A stretch of 64,000 nucleotides of DNA, from positions 620,001 through 684,000 of the forward strand of contig NZ_LT906479.1 in NCBI RefSeq assembly GCF_900187015.1, in the 5' to 3' direction. Of the stretch, positions 36,363 through 45,101 are shown one piece after another. The notes beneath the pieces are model-generated. The model saw nothing but the letters and a program-made list of their open reading frames with translations. It ran no database searches and had not been told where the DNA came from. The position numbers and the translations under genes are program-made. Position 1 is the stretch's first letter, and each line of letters starts with the position of its first letter. Source of the stretch: Serratia ficaria (GTDB lineage: Bacteria; Pseudomonadota; Gammaproteobacteria; Enterobacterales; Enterobacteriaceae).

Positions 36363-38543
36363 TCAATGTTGTGGTGAAACTTTGACGCCCCCCTCGGTTA
36401 CGCCATCGGCGGGCGCTTCTTCAGGCACCGGCACGTATGGCGTTTCCTGGTCGGTGCGTTTCGGGTTCTTGTGCGCCGCCATGGCGGTTTTCACCCCGAA
36501 GAAGATGATGCTGTACACCACCAGCAGGAACAGAATGCTCAGCCCGGCGTTGGTGTAGTTGTTCACCACTATGTGGTTCATGTTGGCTATCTGCTGCGCG
36601 CTCAGCTCGGCGCCGCCCTCGGCGATTTTGCGCTTATACTCGCCGGCCAGGAAGAAGAAGCCTTCCAGCTGCGGGTTGTCGCTGAACAGCTTCAGGCCCA
36701 GCGCGTAGGTGGTGCAGATAAGCAGCCACACCGCCGGCACCAGGGTCACCCAAACGTATTGGGCGCGCTTCATCTTAATCAGCACCACGGTGCCCAGCAC
36801 CAGCGCCACGGCGGCCAGCATCTGGTTGGAGATGCCGAACAGCGGCCACAGGCTCTTCACGCCGCCGAGCGGATCCACCACCCCTTGATACAGCAGGTAG
36901 CCCCACAGCCCCACGCAGCCGGCGGTGCCGACGATACCGGCCACCAGCGAGTCGGTTTTCTTCAGGAAGGGCACGAAGTTGCCCAGCAGGTCCTGCAGCA
37001 TAAAGCGGCCGGAGCGGGTGCCGGCGTCCAGGGCGGTCAGGATGAACAGCGCCTCGAACAGAATGCCGAAGTGGTACCAGAAGCCCATGTTGGCGCCCGG
37101 AATTATCTGGTGGAACACGTGGGCGATGCCCACCGCCAGCGTTGGCGCGCCGCCGGCGCGGTTCAGCACCGAAGGTTCGCCGATGTCGGTGGCGGTTTGC
37201 AGGATCTGTTCCGGACTGATCACGAAGCCCCAGGAGCTGACGGTCGCCGCCGCGTGCGCGGTCACGTCCTTCAGCGAGGCCATGATCATCGGCGCGTCTT
37301 CGGTGCCCAGGCGGTGCAGATCCGGCATGGTGATGCCCAGCGCCGCCGGCGGGGTGTTCATGGCGAAGTACAGGCCCGGCTCGATGATCGAGGCCGCCAC
37401 CAGCGCCATGATGGCGACGAAGGATTCCATCAGCATCGCGCCGTAGCCGATAAAGCGCGCGTCGGTTTCATTGGCCAGCAGCTTCGGCGTGGTGCCGGAA
37501 GCGATTAATGCGTGGAAGCCGGAGACCGCGCCGCAGGCGATGGTGATAAACAGGAACGGGAACACCGTGCCTTTCCACACCGGGCCGGTGCCGTCGACGA
37601 ACTGCGTCACCGCCGGCATTTTCAGCTCGGGGTTGAGGATCACGATGCCGATCGCCAGCCCGACGATCACGCCGATTTTCAGGAAGGTCGCCAGATAGTC
37701 GCGCGGCGCCAGGATCAGCCACACCGGCAGCAGGGCGGAGACGAACGCGTAGCCGATCAGCGTGTAGGTAATGGTGGTGTCTTTAAAGGTCAGCGCCGGG
37801 CCCCAGAACGGGTCGTGGGCGATCACGCCGCCGAACCAGATGGAAGCCACCAGCAGCACGATGCCGATAACCGACACTTCGCCCACCCGGCCGGGGCGCA
37901 GGTAGCGCATGTAGATGCCCATAAACAGCGCGATCGGCACGGTGGAGCAAACGGTGAACACGCCCCACGGGCTTTCCGCCAGCGCTTTCACCACGATAAG
38001 GGCCAGCACCGCCAGGATGATGATCATGATCAGGAAGCAGCCGAACAGCGCGATGGTGCCCGGTATCGGCCCCATCTCCTTTTTGATGATCTCGCCCAGC
38101 GAGGCGCCGTTGCGGCGCGAGGAGATGAACAGCACCATAAAGTCCTGCACCGCCCCGGCCAGCACCACGCCGCCCAGCAGCCACAGCGTGCCGGGCAGGT
38201 AGCCGACCTGCGCGGCCAGCACCGGGCCCACCAGCGGCCCGGCGCCGGCGATGGCGGCGAAGTGGTGGCCGAACAGCACGTTCTTGTTGGTCGGCACGTA
38301 GTTCAGGCCGTCGTTGTTGACCACCGCCGGGGTGGCGCGGCCGGCGTCCAGCTTCATCACCTTGCTGGCGATGTACAGGCTGTAGTAACGGTAGGCCACC
38401 AGATACACCGCCACCGAAGCGACGACTATCCACAGCGCGCTGACGCTTTCACCGCGGCGCAGCGCCACCACGCCCAGGCAGGCGGCGCCGAGTATCCCCA
38501 GCAGCATCCAGGGCAGGTGCTTTAAAATCCCCTCTCGTTTCAT
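36363..38543 (-). CDS. btsT: Pyruvate/H+ symporter BtsT (CstA family)
   Basis: A 726-aa multi-span membrane protein that follows E. coli YjiY/BtsT (716 aa) almost residue for residue. Matches include YNNDGLNYVPT-type, GHHFAAIAGAGPLVGPVLAAQ and DAGTRSGRFMLQDLLGN. BtsT is a high-affinity pyruvate transporter induced through the BtsS/BtsR two-component system. The start at 38543 (MKREGIL) has AAGGA eight bases upstream; an earlier in-frame start at 38570 is unlikely. A BtsR-type direct repeat lies about 170 bp upstream. It is the first gene of btsT-yjiX-yjiA. Confidence 0.95.
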   Translation of the reverse strand: MKREGILKHLPWMLLGILGAACLGVVALRRGESVSALWIVVASVAVYLVAYRYYSLYIASKVMKLDAGRATPAVVNNDGLNYVPTNKNVLFGHHFAAIAGAGPLVGPVLAAQVGYLPGTLWLLGGVVLAGAVQDFMVLFISSRRNGASLGEIIKKEMGPIPGTIALFGCFLIMIIILAVLALIVVKALAESPWGVFTVCSTVPIALFMGIYMRYLRPGRVGEVSVIGIVLLVASIWFGGVIAHDPFWGPALTFKDTTITYTLIGYAFVSALLPVWLILAPRDYLATFLKIGVIVGLAIGIVILNPELKMPAVTQFVDGTGPVWKGTVFPFLFITIACGAVSGFHALIASGTTPKLLANETDARFIGYGAMLMESFVAIMALVAASIIEPGLYFAMNTPPAALGITMPDLHRLGTEDAPMIMASLKDVTAHAAATVSSWGFVISPEQILQTATDIGEPSVLNRAGGAPTLAVGIAHVFHQIIPGANMGFWYHFGILFEALFILTALDAGTRSGRFMLQDLLGNFVPFLKKTDSLVAGIVGTAGCVGLWGYLLYQGVVDPLGGVKSLWPLFGISNQMLAAVALVLGTVVLIKMKRAQYVWVTLVPAVWLLICTTYALGLKLFSDNPQLEGFFFLAGEYKRKIAEGGAELSAQQIANMNHIVVNNYTNAGLSILFLLVVYSIIFFGVKTAMAAHKNPKRTDQETPYVPVPEEAPADGVTEGGVKVSPQH

Positions 38544-38714
38544 TGAGGTATCCTTAATTCCAGTCTGCAAAAAATGAATGGGTTCATCCGCTTATAAGAT
38601 GTTTCAGGATTTGGTGCGGATATCGGTCGCGTGCTTGGTTCAGCGACAGCTCATCATCGCCGGCGGCGTGAAGGGAAGACATGCGAATTTCAGTCAGCGG
38701 TTCAATCCGCCGGG

Positions 38715-38743
38715 TGAACGGTTGGAAACGCGCGGTGAGCGGT
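38715..38743 (-). promoter_or_regulatory. BtsR (LytTR-type) binding site upstream of btsT
   Basis: On the minus strand ACCGCTCA and ACCGTTCA are separated by exactly 13 bp. The reported E. coli BtsR/YehT site is two direct ACC[G/A]CT[C/T]A motifs with a 13-bp spacer; one repeat is exact and the other differs at one base. It lies in a 426-bp gene-free region (38544-38969) between btsT and sfnG, in which I see nothing else firm. Confidence 0.8.
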
Positions 38744-38969
38744 TTGCTGCATAGGCAACACCTACCCGACAGCCGCTGCTGCCAATGCAGCAGGCGATGT
38801 ATCCCGTGCTTGCTCAACCTGCGGTTTTTCAACCACATCTCCCCGGCGGGCGGTTGGCACGCATCCTGCTAAAGGATTTATAACCAAAACACTGATTGCA
38901 TTATCTGTAAATCAACAATGGTTATATGCACGCCGCATAACGGCGCCGACGTTCATAGGGAGAGGAAGC

Positions 38970-40064
38970 ATGTCAGCAGCAAACAACTCGCAGCAGCCCA
39001 TACGGTTCGCCTACTGGGTGCCGAACGTGTCCGGCGGGCTGGTGATCAGCAACATTCCGCAGCGCACCGGTTGGGATATCGGCTACAACCGCAAGCTGGC
39101 GCAGATCGCCGAGCGCGCCGGTTTCGACTACGCGCTCACCCAGATCCGCTTCACCGCCGGTTACGGCGCCGACAACCAGCACGAATCGGTGTCGTTCTCG
39201 CAGGCGCTGCTGGATTCCACCGAGAAGCTGAAGGTGATCGCCGCGCTGCTGCCTGGGCCGTGGAACCCCACGCTGGCGGCCAAGCAGATCGCCACCATCA
39301 GCCACCTGTCGGATGCGCGCATCGCGGTCAACATCGTCAGCGGCTGGTTCCGCGGCGAGTTCAAGGCCATCGGCGAACCCTGGCTGGACCACGAAGAGCG
39401 CTATCTGCGCTCGGAGGAGTTCATCCGCTGCCTGCGCGGCATCTGGACCGAGCCCAGCTTCACCTTCGCCGGCGATTTTTATCGCTATCGCGATTACTCG
39501 CTGAAGCCCAAGCCGCTGGATCCGCTGCCGGAGATCTTCCAGGGCGGCAGCTCGCGGGCGGCGCGCGACATGGCGGCGCGGGTGTCGGACTGGTATTTCA
39601 CCAACGGCAACAGCGTGGAGGGCATTCGCCGGCAGGTGGACGATCTGCAGACCAAGGCCAGGGCCAACCGGCACCGGGTCAAAGTGGGGGTGAACGGCTT
39701 CGTCATCGCCCGCGATACCGAGCAGGAAGCGCAGGCGGTGCTGCAGGAGATTATCGACCACGCCAACCCGGAGGCGGTGCAAGGATTCGGCCACGAGGTG
39801 AAAAACGCCGGGGCGGCTTCGCCGGAGGGCGAGGGCAACTGGGCCAAATCCTCGTTCGAGGATCTGGTGCAGTACAACGACGGCTTTAAAACCAACCTGA
39901 TCGGCACGCCGCAGCAGATCGCCGAGCGCATCATCGCGCTGAAAGACGCCGGGGTGGACCTGATGCTGCTGGCGTTCCTGCACTTCCAGGAAGAGGTGGA
40001 GTTCTTCGGCCGCGAAGTGATCCCGCTGGTGCGCGAACTGGAGCGCCGGCGGGCCGCGGCCTGA
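38970..40064 (+). CDS. sfnG: FMNH2-dependent dimethylsulfone monooxygenase SfnG
   Basis: A 364-aa bacterial luciferase-fold flavin monooxygenase of the SsuD/SfnG group. Features include FAYWVPNVSGGLVISNIPQRTGWD at the N-terminus, GFDYALTQIRF, the FMN-phosphate region FQGGSSRAARDMAA, and GTPQQIAERI. SfnG converts dimethylsulfone to methanesulfinate for sulfur supply, using FMNH2 from a separate reductase; no reductase gene is adjacent. AGAGGAAGC lies before the ATG. Its stop is 2 bp from the stop of the convergent half-GT20 gene. The closest alternative is another alkanesulfonate monooxygenase. Confidence 0.85.
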   Translation: MSAANNSQQPIRFAYWVPNVSGGLVISNIPQRTGWDIGYNRKLAQIAERAGFDYALTQIRFTAGYGADNQHESVSFSQALLDSTEKLKVIAALLPGPWNPTLAAKQIATISHLSDARIAVNIVSGWFRGEFKAIGEPWLDHEERYLRSEEFIRCLRGIWTEPSFTFAGDFYRYRDYSLKPKPLDPLPEIFQGGSSRAARDMAARVSDWYFTNGNSVEGIRRQVDDLQTKARANRHRVKVGVNGFVIARDTEQEAQAVLQEIIDHANPEAVQGFGHEVKNAGAASPEGEGNWAKSSFEDLVQYNDGFKTNLIGTPQQIAERIIALKDAGVDLMLLAFLHFQEEVEFFGREVIPLVRELERRRAAA

Positions 40065-40066
40065 GA

Positions 40067-40768
40067 TCAGTAAATCTTCCTGGCGTTGATGCCGGCGGGG
40101 AAAATGCCGGTGGCGAAGATGTGCCCGTCCACCTGGATATGCTCGTCGGGCAGCATCTCCAGCGGATATTCCCCGGCCAGATAGTTGAGGAAGTTGTTGC
40201 GATCGTCGATGGAAGGGAAGCCGAGCAGATCGTAATAGAACAGCGACGCGATCAGCCCGTGATGCTCCGGGATCCGCTTCAGCAGCGCCGCCGACGGGAA
40301 CGGCAGGTGGAAGAAGAACGCGCAGGCGTTCAGCAGCCCCTGCTCCTTCAGCGCCTGGCCGCAGGGCAGCAGCTGATAATCGTCGATGCAGATGATGTCG
40401 TTCGGGCACAGGTACTCGCTGGCGATATCGGCGAAGCGCCGGTTGAGCTGGCGGTAGGCGCGGTAGTTCTCCGGCGTGAAGTGCGCTTTCTCCGGCTGGT
40501 TATGGAACACCGGCCACAGGCCGTCGTGGTAGTAGCCCTGATAGTGGCGGCAAAATTCCTCGATCGACAGCGGGAAGGTCACCTGTTCATAGCCGGCGCT
40601 GTGCCGGTAGCTGACCGGCCGCCGGCCGAAGTTCTGCACCTCGCCGTTCCAGCCCAGCCACAGCCCCTGATCGTCATCCACCAGGCCGCCCGCCGACAAG
40701 CTTTGGCTGGCGCAGGCCAGATCCTGGCTGTCGTACGGCTTATTCGAGATCAACACCAAACGGGACAT
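40067..40768 (-). CDS. Half-size OtsA-like GT20 protein (N-domain only)
   Basis: A 233-aa protein matching only the N-terminal half of trehalose-6-phosphate synthase (about 470 aa). Matching segments are MSRLVLISNKPYD, SAGGLVDDDQGLWLGWNGE, LWPVFHNQPE, CPNDIICIDDYQLLPCGQAL, FFFHLPFPSAALL, YYDLLGF and GIFPAGI. The first loop and acceptor-site residues are present, but the C-terminal UDP-glucose-binding domain is missing. It is not followed by residual otsA sequence, since sfnG begins at once on the other strand. It lies 13 bp downstream of a GNAT gene and looks co-transcribed. It could be a specialised biosynthetic protein or a truncated relic. Confidence 0.75.
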   Translation of the reverse strand: MSRLVLISNKPYDSQDLACASQSLSAGGLVDDDQGLWLGWNGEVQNFGRRPVSYRHSAGYEQVTFPLSIEEFCRHYQGYYHDGLWPVFHNQPEKAHFTPENYRAYRQLNRRFADIASEYLCPNDIICIDDYQLLPCGQALKEQGLLNACAFFFHLPFPSAALLKRIPEHHGLIASLFYYDLLGFPSIDDRNNFLNYLAGEYPLEMLPDEHIQVDGHIFATGIFPAGINARKIY

Positions 40769-40781
40769 GGTAGCCTCCTTC

Positions 40782-41192
40782 TCAGTGAATGGATCGGGCG
40801 GTTTGCTGCGCGCCGCAGGCCCGCCACGGCGACAGGCCGGCCGGCGAGCTCACGCGCAGGCCGCGCATCGCCGGGTGCGCCAGGCAGCAGCGCATCAGCC
40901 AGCTGCCCAGCCCGACGCCGCGGTATTCGGCGCTGATAAACAGCAGGCTGACCGACGCCCGGGTGGCGTAGTCGGTCACCACCCGGGCGAAGCCGAGCTG
41001 GTGGCGCTTGCGGTACAGGCCAAAGCACAGGTTGCGGCTATCCAGCGCGGCCGGATCGATGTCCTGCCGCAGGCAGCGGCGCACGAAATCGGCGTCCAAT
41101 AATCGCCGGTCGGTGCTGATATGAAAGGCGCCTTTGCGCCAGCACAGGATCGGTAGATGTTCAGTGAGGATCGGTAGCGACTGCATGTTCAT
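40782..41192 (-). CDS. GNAT-family acetyltransferase
   Basis: A 136-aa protein with NLCFGLYRKRHQLGFARVVTDYATRASVSLLFISAEYRGVGLGSWLM, where the beta4 strand and the R-G-V-G-L-G acetyl-CoA loop are plain. It is shorter than the usual GNAT and ends in a polar tail. AAGGAT lies seven bases before the ATG at 41192, so that start is preferred over 41216. It sits between a glutamine-synthetase-like gene (68 bp upstream) and the half-GT20 gene (13 bp downstream), all on the same strand. Confidence 0.8.
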   Translation of the reverse strand: MNMQSLPILTEHLPILCWRKGAFHISTDRRLLDADFVRRCLRQDIDPAALDSRNLCFGLYRKRHQLGFARVVTDYATRASVSLLFISAEYRGVGLGSWLMRCCLAHPAMRGLRVSSPAGLSPWRACGAQQTARSIH

Positions 41193-41260
41193 GGTTATCC
41201 TTTTTCGGGCAAGCATATCCTGCCGCCCGCAGCGAAAACGGGCGGCGCAACAAGGGGGCG

Positions 41261-42631
41261 TTAAAGCATCCAGCCGAGCTCCGCGGCGGTCACCTGCTCT
41301 TCAAAGCGGTGCAGCTCGGCGCTTTTGCAGGTGTGCCACAGGCTGCAGAACGCCGGGCCGAGCAGCTCGCGCAGCGGCTGGCTGTGGCGGAACAGCGCCA
41401 GGGCCTCTTGCTGGCTGAGCGGCAGCGGCGCGGCGCCGTCGTTCTCGTAGCCGTTGGTGGCCGGCGGCAGCGGCAAAGGCTGTTCCAGCCCGTGCAGCAG
41501 GCCGCCGAGTATCGCCGCCAGCGCCAGATAGGGGTTGGCGTCGGCGCCCGCCAGCCGGTATTCGATACGCTGATTGGCGCCGTCGGCGCAGGGCAGGCGC
41601 AGCGCCACCGTGCGGTTGTTGTGGCCCCAGGAGGCGCGCAGCGGCACGTGCATGCCGGGGCGGAAACGGCGGAAGGCGTTGATGTTGGGCGCTAGGATCG
41701 CCATCGACGCCGGCATCAGCGCCAGCATGCCGGCCATCGCCTGCTGCATGTTGTCGCTCAGCTCGCCCGGCGCGCCGGTCAGCAGGTTTTCGCCGTGCTC
41801 GCCCTGCAGGCTGATGTGGAAATGCAGACCGCTGCCGGCGGCGTGCGCGCAGGGCTTAGCCATAAAGCAGGCGTGCTGGCGGTGCCGTTCCGCCATCTGC
41901 CGCGTCAGCCTTTTCAGCGCCAGGATCTGGTCGCAGGCCTCCAGCACCCGCGGGCTGTGGTGCAGATTCAGCTCGTACTGGCCGGAGGCGGCCTCGGCCA
42001 CCACCCCGCTCAGCGGCAGCCCCTGCAGGCGGGCGTGTTGTTCGATGTCGTGCAGCAGCGCGTGGTGGCGCTCGGGCGCATCCACCGCGAAGCTTTGCGT
42101 CGGGCACGAGGCGGCGTCCGCCGGTTGCTGCGGATCCTGCAGATAAAACTCCAGCTCGGCCGCCACCACCGGGAAGCAGTTGCGGGCGTGCAGGCGTTTC
42201 AGCACCTGCTGCAGCACCACCCGCGGCTCCAGCTCGCAGGCGCCGCCGTCGGCGTTTTGCATCGTCAGCAGCAGCTGCGCATGGCGCTGCGGATCGCGGG
42301 CGCAGGGGCGCAGCGTGCCGGGCACCGGCAGGCACAGGCGATCCGGTTCGCCCGCCTGCTGCCCCAGCCCGCTCTCTTCAATCACCCTGCCGTGCAGGTC
42401 CATGGCGTAAATCGACAGCGGGAAATAGCAGCCTTTCTCCAGCGAGAACGCCTCGGCGATCGGCAGCCGCTTGCCGCGCAGCTGGCCGTTGAGATCGTTG
42501 AGGTAAATATCGAGCTGTTCGGTATCCGGATGGCGCTGCAGATACTGCTCCAGCTCTTTGCGGAATGAACGGCCGTGCAGGGCGGGCAGCTCCGCCAGCA
42601 TAGGGTTGAAACCGATGATATTAGCGTGCAT
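41261..42631 (-). CDS. Glutamine-synthetase-family ligase (PuuA-like)
   Basis: A 456-aa ATP-dependent gamma-glutamyl ligase of the glutamine synthetase fold. Metal-site glutamates occur in AAELEFYL, with GSGLHFHISL, NINAFRRFRPGMHVP, ASWGHNNRTVALRLP and RIEYRLAGADANPYLALAAILGG further on, as in PuuA (gamma-glutamylputrescine synthetase, 472 aa). The other puu genes are absent here, so the amine substrate is uncertain. GGAGG precedes the ATG at 42631 by five bases, and an in-frame start at 42694 was rejected. It heads a probable operon with the GNAT and half-GT20 genes. Confidence 0.85.
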   Translation of the reverse strand: MHANIIGFNPMLAELPALHGRSFRKELEQYLQRHPDTEQLDIYLNDLNGQLRGKRLPIAEAFSLEKGCYFPLSIYAMDLHGRVIEESGLGQQAGEPDRLCLPVPGTLRPCARDPQRHAQLLLTMQNADGGACELEPRVVLQQVLKRLHARNCFPVVAAELEFYLQDPQQPADAASCPTQSFAVDAPERHHALLHDIEQHARLQGLPLSGVVAEAASGQYELNLHHSPRVLEACDQILALKRLTRQMAERHRQHACFMAKPCAHAAGSGLHFHISLQGEHGENLLTGAPGELSDNMQQAMAGMLALMPASMAILAPNINAFRRFRPGMHVPLRASWGHNNRTVALRLPCADGANQRIEYRLAGADANPYLALAAILGGLLHGLEQPLPLPPATNGYENDGAAPLPLSQQEALALFRHSQPLRELLGPAFCSLWHTCKSAELHRFEEQVTAAELGWML

Positions 42632-42868
42632 GGCGCCCTCCGAATCGAAGGCGAATAACGGCCAGAGGCAGGGATAAACGCATGAGACAACCACTCTTGT
42701 GAGGCCATATTGGCGATGTGAAAAGGGTATCTGCGGCGCGCATAACTGTCTGTAAAAACGCCGTAACGTTAACGGGCCGCGGAATAAAAATGCCGTAAAG
42801 AGCGCGGCGGGTTGACCGGGTCGGCACGGTCTATACTGGCGAGACGGGCCGTAGAAGGAGAGATAACG

Positions 42869-43168
42869 ATGAAGAGAATAGGGCTGCTTATCGCCGCGCT
42901 GGCCGCGTTCAACGCCACTGCGTCTTCCCCACAGGCGTGGGCCAAGAGCGAACGGGCGATGCGCGCCGCCTGCCTGAAAGCCAGCGGGCTAAAAAACGCC
43001 AGGGTGGAAGGGGAGATTATTCACTACGGCGACGACGTCGGTTATTCGGCGCTGTTTATCGGCGGCCGCTACCCGCAGCCGTTTATGAAGAATAAGTCGG
43101 GCAGGGAGCTGTGTTTATATCAGCGCGCCACGCAGAAGGCGGCGGTGCAGGCGGTGGAGGGGGATTAG
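42869..43168 (+). CDS. Small exported protein of unknown function
   Basis: A 99-aa protein with a cleavable signal peptide, MKRIGLLIAALAAFNATASSPQAWA, and a short mature domain with two cysteines (AACLKASG, ELCLYQ) that could form a disulfide in the periplasm. GGAGAG lies before the ATG at 42869; the frame is open from 42812. Its stop overlaps the stop of the convergent membrane-protein gene by four bases. No family is recognised. Confidence 0.7.
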   Translation: MKRIGLLIAALAAFNATASSPQAWAKSERAMRAACLKASGLKNARVEGEIIHYGDDVGYSALFIGGRYPQPFMKNKSGRELCLYQRATQKAAVQAVEGD

Positions 43169-43590
43169 ACCGACTTCAGGAGATAGTTCAGGAGACACAT
43201 GATGATTAAGAGTGTTCCTTGTAATACTAATAGTCTGAAATCATTACGGATCCAATTTTGTAACCTGGGTGATGAAGCAGCTCGAACGAAATCGTAGGTT
43301 TTGGGGCTTACCCAAACGTTGCGAGTCAGTTTTAATTTCCGGTTGTTCAAAATCCAACGAAACCACTGGGCTTTTAGTGAAATACCGATGAAGTTAAGGT
43401 TGTCCGCCACCACGACAAAAAGTGGAACAGGGTGTTTACTCACCACATAGTGTTGATAAAAGAGATCAAACTCTTTTTTGTGAAGTCGATAGTAAATAAA
43501 TTGGATAATAGCGATAAGAAGGCATAGAAAGAATAGTAATACCACCAAGAGTTTTATCTCTTTTATGTAAGGCTCAACATAATTGATCAT
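43165..43590 (-). CDS. Putative immunity membrane protein (copy 2)
   Basis: A 141-aa protein with one membrane span near the N-terminus (LLVVLLFFLCLLIAIIQFIYY) and one at the C-terminus (LLVLQGTLLIIMCLLNYLL). Between them lies a soluble loop containing HKKEFDLFYQHYV and SLKAQWFRWIL. It is a clear paralogue of the protein encoded at 43597-43995, with which it shares the RxHKKEFDxFYxxY and SLKAQWFxWIL elements. It follows that gene by 6 bp. Pairing with a putative pore-forming toxin upstream suggests it is an inner-membrane immunity protein. Confidence 0.65.
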   Translation of the reverse strand: MINYVEPYIKEIKLLVVLLFFLCLLIAIIQFIYYRLHKKEFDLFYQHYVVSKHPVPLFVVVADNLNFIGISLKAQWFRWILNNRKLKLTRNVWVSPKTYDFVRAASSPRLQNWIRNDFRLLVLQGTLLIIMCLLNYLLKSV

Positions 43591-43596
43591 TGGTTT

Positions 43597-43995
43597 TTAT
43601 ATATTGATTTTGATGAGATAAATAAAAGTACAACCCACGGTGATAATAATGGCCTCTACGAGCAAAAGTATAAAGTCCATCGCCAGCCACTTCTGTAGCT
43701 CAGGGGAGGCTATTTTTTGCACGAAATCGTAGGTTTTCGCATCGAGCCAAACTTGATCCCTTATTTTTATTTTTTTCCTCTTCAGGATCCAAAGAAACCA
43801 CTGTGCTTTCAATGAGGTACCGAGCATGCCGAGGCTATCGGCAAAGGCGACGTAGGGCGGAATAAAATGTCCGCTGCCGGCGTAACGTCGATAGAAAGCG
43901 TCAAACTCTTTTTTATGGCGACGGTAGCCAATGAACTGGATGAAGGCGCTTAAAGCCAGCAGTATCAAACACAATATGACGATAAATTTCATCAT
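43597..43995 (-). CDS. Putative immunity membrane protein (copy 1)
   Basis: A 132-aa protein beginning MMKFIVILCLILLALSAFIQF, with a second hydrophobic span near the C-terminus (FILLLVEAIIITVGCTFIYLI). The loop has HKKEFDAFYRRYAGSG and SLKAQWFLWIL. Its ATG overlaps the TGA of the preceding toxin-like gene (ATGA), the coupling expected for an effector and its cognate immunity protein. A two-span protein is well suited to blocking a pore in the inner membrane. The role is inferred from operon structure. Confidence 0.68.
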   Translation of the reverse strand: MMKFIVILCLILLALSAFIQFIGYRRHKKEFDAFYRRYAGSGHFIPPYVAFADSLGMLGTSLKAQWFLWILKRKKIKIRDQVWLDAKTYDFVQKIASPELQKWLAMDFILLLVEAIIITVGCTFIYLIKINI

Positions 43996-44996
43996 TCACC
44001 TACTACTAACGTCGTCAAATAATCGGAACCCATGCCACCCAGTGTGGATCCTGCGGCGCCTCCTATAGCGGCTCCAGCGATACCACAAACGATCACACCT
44101 GTTCCTGCTGTTGCTACACCCAACACAATTGAACAGGCTGCAATAGCAAGACCTGCACCTGCATTCCCTGCCCAAATCCCCGCTGCTGTACTCGCAGCAA
44201 AATTACTGTACCCCTTAACCGCTATCTTGGTGCATTCCTGTTCACGGCCGCTGGTGCAGGCATTATAAACGTCATTGGTGGTGTTCAACCCGCTGAGCCC
44301 GATGCCAACCCAGCCGCCGGTTTTCATAAACTTGGCTGCGCGGCTGGCGCTGTCGACATAGTTGGAATAGCCCTTGATAGCGCCTACCCCGGCGGTGCTC
44401 CATTCATGCACCAGCGATTTGCTGGAAAGCCCCAGCGCGTGTTTGATCTGCGCATATTCTTTCATATTGAGCTGGGCACGGGTAAGGCGATTCAGTAACG
44501 GTTTTAATGTACCGAACAGCCGCGCCCGTTCTACCTGAAACTGCGTGCCGATCAGCGTGCCGCTCATGCGGAACTGATTCTGGTAGGTTTTTTCAATGTC
44601 GATCAGGATGTTTTTGATCTGGCTGAAGTAGCGATCACCGGCATCAGAGGCCAGCCCGACCACGGTATCGCCATAGCTGGTGAAAGCGGCGATGGCGGCG
44701 TAGTTACGGTGCAAGAATGCGGAGAAGTTACTGTCTCCGGCTTTTACCGCCTTGCTGGTGCGAGTCTTGGCCTGCATCAGCATGGCGAGCTGCACGGACT
44801 GATTGGGGTTACGCGGATCGGCGACAATCAACATCTGCCCGGGTTGTACCGTTGGCGTATCGGCATTGAGCTGCATGAAGAAGTTGGCCGCTTCCGACGG
44901 TTTGCCGCCAAACAGGTAATTGGCATGATAGGAAAGGGGGCCTGCCTGCTGAGCGATGCAATAGCCCGGAGCTATCTTGCTGGACTTCTGTTCCAT
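43992..44996 (-). CDS. Putative pore-forming antibacterial effector
   Basis: A 334-aa protein without signal peptide. The N-terminal 70 residues include PTVQPGQMLIVADPRNPNQ, resembling a LysM-like fold. The middle is helical. Residues about 270-320 form a glycine/alanine-rich hydrophobic region (AGNAGAGLAIAACSIVLG, GVIVCGIAGAAIGGAAG) with a glycine-zipper pattern, as in membrane-inserting toxins. It is coupled by ATGA to a two-span membrane protein and then its paralogue. Serratia exports ion-selective pore-forming effectors such as Ssp6 through T6SS; this may be an analogous toxin. The start at 44996 is preferred over 45035 because of GGGAG upstream. Confidence 0.6.
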   Translation of the reverse strand: MEQKSSKIAPGYCIAQQAGPLSYHANYLFGGKPSEAANFFMQLNADTPTVQPGQMLIVADPRNPNQSVQLAMLMQAKTRTSKAVKAGDSNFSAFLHRNYAAIAAFTSYGDTVVGLASDAGDRYFSQIKNILIDIEKTYQNQFRMSGTLIGTQFQVERARLFGTLKPLLNRLTRAQLNMKEYAQIKHALGLSSKSLVHEWSTAGVGAIKGYSNYVDSASRAAKFMKTGGWVGIGLSGLNTTNDVYNACTSGREQECTKIAVKGYSNFAASTAAGIWAGNAGAGLAIAACSIVLGVATAGTGVIVCGIAGAAIGGAAGSTLGGMGSDYLTTLVVGE

Positions 44997-45101
44997 GTCG
45001 AATTGATCTCCCTGTTTTTTCCGGAAACTTAACATTTTCTGCAGAGTGAGAACAGGTTCTGGCTCACGCTCTCGGGGGAAGAATTCTCCGAAAGTCCGGA
45101 G

